Of a stretch of DNA of 64,000 nucleotides, positions 36,395-44,099 are shown one piece after another. This DNA is from Variovorax boronicumulans (GTDB lineage: Bacteria; Pseudomonadota; Gammaproteobacteria; Burkholderiales; Burkholderiaceae_C): assembly GCF_029892485.1 (NCBI RefSeq), contig NZ_JARXVG010000002.1, positions 310,001 to 374,000 of the forward strand. The letters are read 5' to 3'. A program made the translations under genes and the position numbers. The notes under the pieces were generated by a model that saw nothing but the letters and a program-made list of their open reading frames with translations, searched no databases and was not told the DNA's origin. Within the stretch, counting starts at the first letter, position 1. Each line of letters starts with the position of its first letter.

Positions 36395-36745
36395 TCAGAG
36401 CCCCGCTTGGCGCGTGAACGACACGCTGGGCTTCTTGTAGGCTTGCGGCACTTCGTCGCGGTAGAAGGCGCGGCGGTCGAGGCTGGCGAGCGGGTCGTGG
36501 GCCTTGGCAACAGCTTCGGCTTGAACGGTTGCGCGGTCGGCCGTAGAGGTGAAGGGTTGCGCGCCGGCGCTTGCACCGTCGCCGTATACGTTGCCGGCGC
36601 GAGCGGCGGCAACGGCTTGCGGTGCGACTTCGGCACGCGACACCGACGAGTTCACGGTGTGCACGCCGTCATAGGTTTCTGCATGTGCTCCGGCAGCAGC
36701 CAGGAGCGAGAGAGCAGCAGCAGCGAGGATCTTCGAGGCATTCAT
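36395..36745 (-). CDS. Small exported protein of unknown function
   Basis: A 116-residue protein with a clear signal peptide (MNASKILAAAALSLLAAAGAHAET). The mature part is 93 residues and contains two imperfect copies of one motif: SRAEVAPQAVAAARAGN and DRATVQAEAVAKAHD. It has no cysteine. Proteins of this type, abundant in Comamonadaceae, are unassigned or only loosely named. The start has GGAG seven bases before the ATG. It probably works in the periplasm. Confidence 0.75.
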   Translation of the reverse strand: MNASKILAAAALSLLAAAGAHAETYDGVHTVNSSVSRAEVAPQAVAAARAGNVYGDGASAGAQPFTSTADRATVQAEAVAKAHDPLASLDRRAFYRDEVPQAYKKPSVSFTRQAGL

Positions 36746-36895
36746 TTCAATCTCCTTCAGGGGTTGGTTGGTGAGGAGAAGTTTGATCCTGAAGCCCGCT
36801 GAAAAACCGCCACAAAAGGAATCGCGGCGTTCACGGGATTGAAACAATCGGGAATTGCTCCAACCCGTTGCACGGCCGCGATCCTGTGTGCAACC

Positions 36896-37237
36896 TCAGT
36901 GCGAAATCATCCAGGGCCGCTTGGACGGTGCCGCCTTCGCACCGTTCGGCGCGGTCACCGTCGCGCTGCGGCGCGACGATGAGCAGCAGCCGCAGCCCGC
37001 CGGATGCTTGAAGCGCGCGTAGTCGCGCGAGCTCCCCGGCTCGTGCCGCGCGCGTTCGTTGGTTTCCATAGCGCTGCGCGTGCCCGAAGCCATCAGTGCA
37101 AGCCGTGGTGCGGCCGAAAGTACACGCGGCGAGGCGCATCCGCAGTCGGGGCACGCAGCCGGTTCGTCGCGCTGGCTTGAAGGCCTCAGCGCATCGAAGC
37201 CGCCGCACTGCCCGCAGGCGTAGTCGTAGGTCGGCAT
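36896..37237 (-). CDS. fmdB: FmdB family zinc-ribbon protein
   Basis: A 113-residue protein whose first 45 residues are the FmdB zinc ribbon: MPTYDYACGQCGGFD with C8 and C11, and ACPDCGCASPRVL with C29 and C32. The remaining 65 residues are basic and end in a CGCC pair and a serine/arginine-rich tail. FmdB was found next to formamidase in Methylophilus, where a regulatory role was proposed. The gene is 11 bases after fmdA, the same order as in that organism. Confidence 0.85.
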   Translation of the reverse strand: MPTYDYACGQCGGFDALRPSSQRDEPAACPDCGCASPRVLSAAPRLALMASGTRSAMETNERARHEPGSSRDYARFKHPAGCGCCSSSRRSATVTAPNGAKAAPSKRPWMISH

Positions 37238-37248
37238 GGCTTTTTTCT

Positions 37249-38481
37249 TCAGCGCAGGTCGTGCGACAGCGGCATGTTGACGCTGCCGTCGATCATCTTC
37301 ACCGGGCCCGAGGCGTTCGGGTTGATGTCGAAGTCGAAGATGCCCGTGGGCAGCCACAGCGTGGCGCACGAGTTGGGCACGTCGACCACGCCGCTGATGT
37401 GGCCCTGCACTGGTGCCGTGCCCAGGATCGAATAGGCCTGCGCGCCTGAGTATCCGAACTTCTTCAGGTACTCGATGGCGTTCAGGCACGCCTGGCGATA
37501 GGCCACGTTCACGTCCAGGTAATGCTGCTTGCCGCTCTCGTCCACCGAGATGCCTTCGAAGATCAGATAGTCGTTGTACTGCGGCGTGATCGGGCTGGGC
37601 TTGAAGATCGGGTTCTTGATGCCGTACTTGGCCATGCCGCCCTTGATGAGCGTGACCTTCATGTGCACCCAGCCCGCCATCTCGATGGCGCCGCAGAAGG
37701 TGATCTCGCCGTCGCCTTGGCTGAAGTGCAGGTCGCCCACGCTCAGGCCCGCGCCATCGACGTATACGGGGAAGAACACCTTCGAGCCGCGCGACAGATC
37801 CTTGATGTCGCAGTTGCCGCCGTGCTCGCGCGGCGGCACCGTGCGTGCGCCCTCCGCTGCGGCCTTGGCGCGAGCTTCGCCGGTCATCTTGCCCATGTGC
37901 GCAGTGCCGGCGAACGGCGGATTCGCGAGGCCCGGCACGCGGTCCGGATCGGTGGCGATGAGCTTGCCTTCGCGCTCGTTCCACATGTCGAGCATCGGCT
38001 TGTCGGGCAGGCAGCCGATGAGGCCGGGGTGAATCAGCCCCGCGAAGTTGACGCCCGGAATGTGGCGCGAGCTCGTGAACATGCCCTTGAAATCCCAGAT
38101 CGATTTCTGCGCTTCGGGAAAGTGATCGGTGAGAAAACCGCCGCCGTTCTTCTTCGAGAAGAAACCGTTGAAGCCCCAGAGGCTGTCCTGCTTGGCGCCG
38201 ATGTCCAGCAGGTCGACCACCAAGAGGTCGCCGGGCTCCGCGCCCTTCACGCCCACCGGGCCCGAGAGGTAGTGCACCGTGCTCAGGTCGATGTCGCGCA
38301 CGTCGTCGGCGCTGTCGTTGTTCTTGATGAAACCGCCGGTCCAGTCGAAGGTTTCGAGAATGAAGTCGTCGCCCGGGTTGACCCAGCAGGCCATCGGAAT
38401 GTCCGGGTGCCAGCGGTTGTGGATGTTCTCGTTCTCCGTGGGGGACTTGGTCAGGTCGACCTTGATCAGCGTGTCCGTCAT
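37249..38481 (-). CDS. fmdA: Formamidase FmdA
   Basis: A 410-residue acetamidase/formamidase. The opening is MTDTLIKVDLTKSPTENENIHNRWHPDIPMACWVNPGDDF. Then come VHYLSGPVGVKGAEPGDLLVVDLLDIG, GVNFAGLIHPGLIGCLP and FPVYVDGAGLSVGDLHFSQGDGEI. It hydrolyses formamide, and less well short amides, to ammonia and the acid in the cytoplasm. The gene lies downstream of the ABC transporter (24 bases after urtE) and before fmdB. The order transporter-fmdA-fmdB matches the fmd operon of Methylophilus. Confidence 0.95.
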   Translation of the reverse strand: MTDTLIKVDLTKSPTENENIHNRWHPDIPMACWVNPGDDFILETFDWTGGFIKNNDSADDVRDIDLSTVHYLSGPVGVKGAEPGDLLVVDLLDIGAKQDSLWGFNGFFSKKNGGGFLTDHFPEAQKSIWDFKGMFTSSRHIPGVNFAGLIHPGLIGCLPDKPMLDMWNEREGKLIATDPDRVPGLANPPFAGTAHMGKMTGEARAKAAAEGARTVPPREHGGNCDIKDLSRGSKVFFPVYVDGAGLSVGDLHFSQGDGEITFCGAIEMAGWVHMKVTLIKGGMAKYGIKNPIFKPSPITPQYNDYLIFEGISVDESGKQHYLDVNVAYRQACLNAIEYLKKFGYSGAQAYSILGTAPVQGHISGVVDVPNSCATLWLPTGIFDFDINPNASGPVKMIDGSVNMPLSHDLR

Positions 38482-38505
38482 TTGCAGTGGCTCCTGGGGT
38501 TGTGG

Positions 38506-39207
38506 TTAGACAGAGAGATAGGCCTTGATGTGATCGATATCGGTCTTGTCGCGCGCGGTCTCGTGCACGAGCCGCCCGCCTTCGATGACGAAGAGCCGGT
38601 CGGCCACGTCCATCGCGAAACTGAGCACCTGCTCGGACACAATGATGGTGATGCCCCGCAGCTTGCGGATCTCGTTGAGCGCCTTCGCGATGTCCTTGAT
38701 GATCGAAGGCTGGATACCTTCGGTGGGCTCGTCGAGCAGCAGCACCTTGGGGTCGGTGACGAGTGCGCGCGCGATGGCAAGTTGCTGCTGCTGGCCGCCG
38801 GAAAGGTTGCCGCCCTTGCGGCGCTTCATGTCCCACAGCACGGGGAACAGGGCGTAAATTTCTTCGGGGATGCGCTTGGTCTTCGAGTTCTCCAGGCCGG
38901 TCTGGATGTTCTCCTCGACCGTCAACGTCGGAAAGATCATGCGGCCCTGCGGCACGTAGGCGATGCCCTTGGCCACGCGCCTGAAGCTCTCGTCGCGCGA
39001 CACGTCCTGGCCCGCCACTTCGATGCGCCCGCTCTTGATCGGCAGCACGCCCATGAGGCTCTTGAACAGCGTGGTCTTGCCCATGCCGTTGCGGCCCATG
39101 ATCGCGACGGTTTCGTTGGCATGGCCCACGAACGAAATGCCGTGCAGTGCCTCGCTCTGGCCGTAGGCGGTGTGCAGGTCTTCTACCTTCAGCATGATGT
39201 TGCTCAT
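38506..39207 (-). CDS. urtE: Amide/urea ABC transporter ATPase, UrtE/FmdF type
   Basis: A 233-residue ATPase of the branched-chain amino acid/urea importer class. Walker A is MGRNGMGKTT, the signature is LSGGQQQQLAIARAL, Walker B is VLLLDEPTEG, and the switch is IIVSEQ in place of the common histidine form. The start at 39205-39207 (MSNIMLKVEDLHTAYG) is family-consistent; a longer frame reads into the structured repeat and is rejected. The ribosome site is weak. Confidence 0.9.
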   Translation of the reverse strand: MSNIMLKVEDLHTAYGQSEALHGISFVGHANETVAIMGRNGMGKTTLFKSLMGVLPIKSGRIEVAGQDVSRDESFRRVAKGIAYVPQGRMIFPTLTVEENIQTGLENSKTKRIPEEIYALFPVLWDMKRRKGGNLSGGQQQQLAIARALVTDPKVLLLDEPTEGIQPSIIKDIAKALNEIRKLRGITIIVSEQVLSFAMDVADRLFVIEGGRLVHETARDKTDIDHIKAYLSV

Positions 39208-39261
39208 GTCAGTGAGTCCTTTGCGCGTTGCTTGTGTTCTTAGCGCTGTTGTTCGGGGCGT

Positions 39262-39494
39262 GTGCACAGGCCACCGGGTACTCCCCTCCGCGAATGTCCC
39301 CCGGGCTTCGCCCTCCTCCTTGATTTCGCTGCGGGGAGCACCCGATGCCCTGTGCACCTGGACACGCTGCTGGTGCACGGCCGATCAACGACCGATGCGC
39401 GTGACGAGCACGCCGATGGGGTGCCTTGCGCAGCGAAATCAAGGAGGAGCCGAAGGCGGGGGACATTCGCGGAGCAAGGTACCCCGTCGGCGTG
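39262..39494. repeat. Two facing structured repeat units between urtE and urtD
   Basis: The 314-base gap holds two units in opposite orientation. Unit 1 (39262-39357) has 25-base arms, 39262-39286 with 39333-39357, of which 22 positions pair. Unit 2 (39409-39494) has 21-base arms, 39409-39429 with 39474-39494, fully paired with two G-U pairs. The arms differ in sequence between units. The central regions (39287-39332 and the complement of 39430-39473) are nearly identical, except that each has its own small inner hairpin: GGGC-ttc-GCCC in one, GCC-ttc-GGC in the other. A GCGAA/TTCGC pairing lies between. There is no gene here. Confidence 0.8.
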
Positions 39495-39521
39495 ATCGCG
39501 CCCTGAAAGACGGTGCTTCAT

Positions 39522-40265
<744 letters not shown>

Positions 40266-40279
40266 GAAGGTGTTCCGGT

Positions 40280-41482
40280 TCAGGCGCGTTGGCTGCCGAC
40301 ACCTTCGGGCAGGTGGGGTTCGGGGGATGCGGTTGGCGTTGCGGGTGCAGCAGGCGTCATCGGCATGGCGGGTGGCGGCTGTACAGCGGCCTGGCGCAGT
40401 GCCTCGCGGCGGCCCTTCCACCAGGGGCGGATCTTTTCGTCCCACAGGCCCGCGAGCCCCATCGGGAAGGCCATCGTCACGCCGATGAACAACCCGGCCA
40501 TCAGGAACAGCCACAGATCCGGAAAGCTCTCCGAGAACAGCGTCTTGCCTGCGTTCACAAGCAAGGCCCCGTACACCGCGCCCACCAGGCTCATGCGCCC
40601 GCCGACCGCGCAGAAGATCACCATCTCGATCGAAGGAACGATGCCCACGAAGCTCGGCGACATGAAGCCGACCTGCAGCGCGAACATCGCGCCGCCGATG
40701 CCCGAGAGCCCGGCCGCCAGGCAGAAGATGAAGACCTTGAAGTTCGACACGTCGTAGCCCGAGAAGCGCACGCGGTCTTCCTTGTCGCGCATCGCGAGCA
40801 GCAGCGTGCCCAGCTTGCTGGTCTGGATCCAGCGGCACAGCACGATGCTCGCGACCAGAAGGCCGACGCAGACGTAGTACAGGATGTACTTGGCGCTGTC
40901 GGTGCGCGTGTCCCAGCCCAGCATGGTCTTCAGGTCGGTCATGCCGTTGACGCCACCCGTGTAGCCCTGTTGCCCGATGATGAGCACGGTGCAGATCAGC
41001 GCGACGGCCTGCGTGATGATCGCGAAGTACACGCCGCCCACGCGGCGCTTGAACATCGCGAAGCTCACCAGCCACGCCAGCGCCATCGGCGCGAGCACCA
41101 CCAGCGCCAGGCTCAGCGGCAGGCTCTTGAACGGCAGCCACAGCGTGGGCAGCTCGGTGATCTGGTTCCAGTCCATGAAGTCCGGAATGCCGGGCGTGGA
41201 CTGGATCTTGGTGGTGATCGGGTCCGAGGCTTCGAGCTTCAAAAACATCGCCATCGCATAGCCGCCGATGCCGAAGAACACGCCCTGCCCCAGGCTCAGC
41301 ACGCCGCCGTAGCCCCACACCATGACGAGCCCCACGGCGACGAAGGCGTAGGTGAGGTACTTGCCCACCAAGTTCAGGCGAAAGATGTCGAGCGAGAGCG
41401 GCAGCACGACCGCCAGCAGCAGCACCAGAAGCAGCAGGCTGCCGAGCTGGTAGCGCAGGATCGAGGCCTTGATGAAATTCAT
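40280..41482 (-). CDS. urtC: Amide/urea ABC transporter permease, UrtC type
   Basis: A 400-residue permease with about nine TM helices. It has the LivM-like motif GYGGVLSLGQGVFFGIGGYAMAMFL and the permease signature FCLAAGLSGIGGAMFALQVGFMSP, then GGRMSLVGAVYGALLVN. The C-terminal 35 residues are proline- and alanine-rich (PPPAMPMTPAAPATPTASPEPHLP) and not part of the fold. The start MNFIKASILRYQ at 41480-41482 is chosen. The gene follows urtB by 31 bases. Confidence 0.92.
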   Translation of the reverse strand: MNFIKASILRYQLGSLLLLVLLLAVVLPLSLDIFRLNLVGKYLTYAFVAVGLVMVWGYGGVLSLGQGVFFGIGGYAMAMFLKLEASDPITTKIQSTPGIPDFMDWNQITELPTLWLPFKSLPLSLALVVLAPMALAWLVSFAMFKRRVGGVYFAIITQAVALICTVLIIGQQGYTGGVNGMTDLKTMLGWDTRTDSAKYILYYVCVGLLVASIVLCRWIQTSKLGTLLLAMRDKEDRVRFSGYDVSNFKVFIFCLAAGLSGIGGAMFALQVGFMSPSFVGIVPSIEMVIFCAVGGRMSLVGAVYGALLVNAGKTLFSESFPDLWLFLMAGLFIGVTMAFPMGLAGLWDEKIRPWWKGRREALRQAAVQPPPAMPMTPAAPATPTASPEPHLPEGVGSQRA

Positions 41483-41513
41483 CGGAACGTTCTCCAGGAA
41501 GAAATCGGGTTCA

Positions 41514-42428
41514 TCAACGACGCACCTTGACTGCAAAGAGCCCCTGCGGCCGCATCATCAGGATCAGCACGATCAGAGAAAGCGTCAGCACCTTGGCCAT
41601 CGAGCCGGTCATGAAGAACTCGGAGATCGACTGCGTCTGCGCAATGCCGAAGGCCGAGACCACGGTGCCCAGCAGGCTCGCGGCGCCGCCGAAGGTGACG
41701 ACCAGGAAGGCGTCGACGATGTAGAGCGAACCCGAGGTCGGCCCCGTCGAGCCGATGGTGGTGAAGGCCGCGCCCGCCATGCCGGCAATGCCGCAGCCGA
41801 TGGCGAAGGTGAGGCGGTCGGTCTTCATGGTGTCGATGCCGGTCGCGTTGGCCATCGTGCGGTTGGCCACGGTGGCACGCACGCGCAGACCCCAGCGGCT
41901 CTTGTGCAGCGCGATGAGCACGCCGGCCGTGACCAGCGCGGTGAGCGCGAGCACGAAAAGGCCGTTGATCGGAATGTCCAGGCCTTCGTGCGGCGTCCAC
42001 GAGCCCATGATCCATTCGGGCAGTGTGGGGCTCACTTCCTTCGGGCCGATGAAGGTTCTGAAGATCTGCTGCAGGCCCAGGCTCACGCCCCAGGTGGCGA
42101 GCAGCGTGTCGAGCGGCCGCTTGTAGAGATGGCGAATCAACACCCACTCCACGATCCAGCCGACGATGAAGGCGAACACGAACGCCAAGCCGATGGCGAT
42201 CGGAAAGTAGTACGGCATGAACGCGGGCGCCATCCGCTCCGTCACCTGCGCGGCGAGGTAGATCGAATAGGCGCCGATGGTCATGAACTCGCCATGCGCC
42301 ATGTTGATGACGCCCATCTGGCCGAAGATGATCGCCAGGCCCAGGCCCATGAGCAGCAGCACCGCGAAGAGGCTCAGCCCCGCGAAGCCCTGCATGAGGC
42401 CGATGTTCATCATGTCCGACAGAGTCAT
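41514..42428 (-). CDS. urtB: Amide/urea ABC transporter permease, UrtB type
   Basis: A 304-residue permease of the LivH class. It has LLLMGLGLAIIFGQMGVINMAHGEFMTIGAYSIYLAA at the N-terminus, ATVANRTMANATGIDTMKTDRLTFAIGCGIAGMAGAAF in the middle, and VVTFGGAASLLGTVVSAFG at the end. This is the permease core only; many UrtB proteins have an additional N-terminal domain that is missing here, as in the Fmd-type transporters. The start at 42426-42428 (MTLSDMMNIGLMQG) is chosen; the upstream frame runs into the repeat. Confidence 0.9.
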   Translation of the reverse strand: MTLSDMMNIGLMQGFAGLSLFAVLLLMGLGLAIIFGQMGVINMAHGEFMTIGAYSIYLAAQVTERMAPAFMPYYFPIAIGLAFVFAFIVGWIVEWVLIRHLYKRPLDTLLATWGVSLGLQQIFRTFIGPKEVSPTLPEWIMGSWTPHEGLDIPINGLFVLALTALVTAGVLIALHKSRWGLRVRATVANRTMANATGIDTMKTDRLTFAIGCGIAGMAGAAFTTIGSTGPTSGSLYIVDAFLVVTFGGAASLLGTVVSAFGIAQTQSISEFFMTGSMAKVLTLSLIVLILMMRPQGLFAVKVRR

Positions 42429-42457
42429 GGCAACGATTCCGGTGTTGGGTGTTGGCT

Positions 42458-42558
42458 CCTTCCCCCTCTGGGGGAAGGTTGGGATGGGGGCAGGCAGAGC
42501 GTGCCCAGTGGTAGCGCCGCTTGCCCCCACCCCTGCCCTCCCCCAGAGGGGGAGGGAG
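42458..42558. repeat. Palindromic repeat between urtA and urtB
   Basis: Two arms of about 32 bases (about 42460-42492 and 42521-42556) are near-complementary over most of their length, and each contains the inner palindrome CCCCCTCTGGGGG or CCCCCAGAGGGGG. The spacer is about 28 bases. The style ttccccctctgggggaagg is a frequent Comamonadaceae intergenic repeat (from memory). It sits in the operon between the binding protein and the permease genes, where it could protect the urtA message or lower downstream expression. Confidence 0.7.
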
Positions 42559-42570
42559 AAATGCAGAGGC

Positions 42571-43836
42571 TTACTGGTAGCCCTTGGGAAACGGATCGGG
42601 CTTGATCAACTCCGCCGACTCCGCCACCACCTTGAACGTCCCATCGAGCTGCCCCTGCCCGATGCGCGCCTTGCTCCACAGATGGTGGTTCGCATCCAGC
42701 TTCACGTAGCCTTCAGGCGCCGTCTTCAGCTCGATGCCAGGTGATCCGGCAACCACCTTGTCCACATCGAAGCTGCCCGCCTTCTCCACAGCAGCCTTCC
42801 ACAGCCACGGCCCGAGATAGCCCGCCTGCGTCACATCGCCGATCACCGCGTCCTTGCCGTACTTGGCCTTGAAGGCGGCCACGAACTTCTTGTTGTTCTC
42901 GTTGTCCAGCGACTGGAAGTACTTCATCGACGAATAGAAGCCCGCGAAGTTCTCGCCGCCCACGCCGGTCATCTCGTCCTCGGTCACGGCCAGCGTCAGC
43001 AGGAACTGCTTGTCGCCGGTGATGCCCGCGGCCTTGAGCTGCTTGTAGAAGGCCACGTTCGAGCCGCCCACCACCGCCGCGAAAATGCAGTCGGGCTTGG
43101 CCACCTTGATCTTGTTGATCAGCGAGTTGAAGTTGGTGTGGCCCAGCGGGTAGTACTCCTCGCCCTTGACCGAACCCTTCTGGAAGTTCTCGATGTGCTT
43201 GCGCGCGATCTTCATCGAGGTGCGCGGCCAGATGTAGTCGGAGCCGACGAGGAAGAAGGTCTTGGCCTTCTTCTCCTTCGCGCCCCAGTCCAGGCCCCAG
43301 ATGATCTGCTGCGTGGCCTCTTGGCCCGTGTAGATCACGTTCTTGCTCTGCTCCAGGCCTTCGTAGAAGGTCGGGTAGTACAGGAGGCCGTTCTCTTTTT
43401 CGAACACGGGCAGCACGGCCTTGCGCGAGGCGCTGGTCCAGCAGCCGAACACCGCGGCGCAGTGGTCGTTGACCAGCAGCTTCTTCGACTTCTCGGCGAA
43501 GGTGGGCCAGTCGGAGGCGCCGTCTTCCTTGATGACCTTGATCTTGCGGCCCAGGATGCCGCCCATGGCGTTGATCTGGTCGATGGCCAGTTGCTCGGCC
43601 TGGATGGAGCCGGTCTCCGAGATCGCCATGGTGCCGGTGGACGAATGCAGCTGGCCGACCGTGACTTCGGTGTCGGTCACCGCGAGCTTGGTGGTGTTGA
43701 CCTTGGCGGTAGGAAACTGCGACTGGCCGAAGCTCAGACCGCTCAGGCCCATCACGGGCAAGGCGGCGGCGCCCTGCAGAAGGCGGCGGCGGCGCATGGC
43801 CAGGGCATCGAGAGAAGGATCGGAATCACGCGGCAT
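42571..43836 (-). CDS. urtA: Amide/urea ABC transporter binding protein, UrtA/FmdD type
   Basis: A 421-residue binding protein. The N-terminus has an RRRRLLQGAAALPVMGLSG segment that looks like a Tat signal. The mature fold has TVGQLHSSTGTMAISETGSIQAEQLAIDQINAMGGILGRKI, VFGCWTSASRKAVLPVFEKENGLLYYPTFYEGLE, and FFLVGSDYIWPRTSMKI, the UrtA/FmdD/AmiC pattern. These proteins bind urea or short amides. The start at 43834-43836 (MPRDSDPSL) follows GGAG. It is the first gene of the operon, divergent from the transporter-kinase fusion. Confidence 0.93.
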   Translation of the reverse strand: MPRDSDPSLDALAMRRRRLLQGAAALPVMGLSGLSFGQSQFPTAKVNTTKLAVTDTEVTVGQLHSSTGTMAISETGSIQAEQLAIDQINAMGGILGRKIKVIKEDGASDWPTFAEKSKKLLVNDHCAAVFGCWTSASRKAVLPVFEKENGLLYYPTFYEGLEQSKNVIYTGQEATQQIIWGLDWGAKEKKAKTFFLVGSDYIWPRTSMKIARKHIENFQKGSVKGEEYYPLGHTNFNSLINKIKVAKPDCIFAAVVGGSNVAFYKQLKAAGITGDKQFLLTLAVTEDEMTGVGGENFAGFYSSMKYFQSLDNENNKKFVAAFKAKYGKDAVIGDVTQAGYLGPWLWKAAVEKAGSFDVDKVVAGSPGIELKTAPEGYVKLDANHHLWSKARIGQGQLDGTFKVVAESAELIKPDPFPKGYQ

Positions 43837-44099
43837 CAGGAACTCCAGGCAGGTTGAGAAGCAGGTTGGGAAGGGTGAGCCGCGCACCATCACAGTGCAT
43901 CGGACGGTGCCCCGAGCACCATGGCTGGTACTTTAGAAATCACCTGCGTTCACGCGAATACGTCATTCAACGTAGCGGCGGGAAGCTGCCCTGCCCGCAG
44001 ACTCCCGAGCCAGACATCGGTGGTCCGTCAGTGGCAAGCAGCACAGGGAGCGCTTCTTGCTGTACCTGTCCCATGCCACCGCCGCCGCGAGAACCCGCC
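43837..44099. promoter_or_regulatory. Divergent promoter region between urtA and the transporter-kinase gene
   Basis: This 263-base gap must carry the promoters of both the amide operon and the sensor gene. It has two short inverted repeats: GGTGC-cccga-GCACC at 43906-43920 and GCAC-catcaca-GTGC at about 43884-43898. Either could be a site for the LuxR-type regulator encoded next door. I see no convincing sigma-70 or sigma-54 promoter by eye. Confidence 0.4.

Noticed and set aside
39209..39521. Several short open frames in the urtE-urtD gap.
   Set aside because: They arise from the facing structured repeats and have no ribosome site or family features.
43915..43940. A sigma-54-like promoter in front of the transporter-kinase gene (TGGCTGG ... 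TTAG).
   Set aside because: The -12 element lacks the GC that sigma-54 needs and the match is too loose to claim.
43854..44099. An 82-codon N-terminal extension of the transporter-kinase gene.
   Set aside because: The extension is Cys/Pro/Arg-rich and occupies the divergent promoter region; NCS1 similarity begins only at the ATG at 44100.
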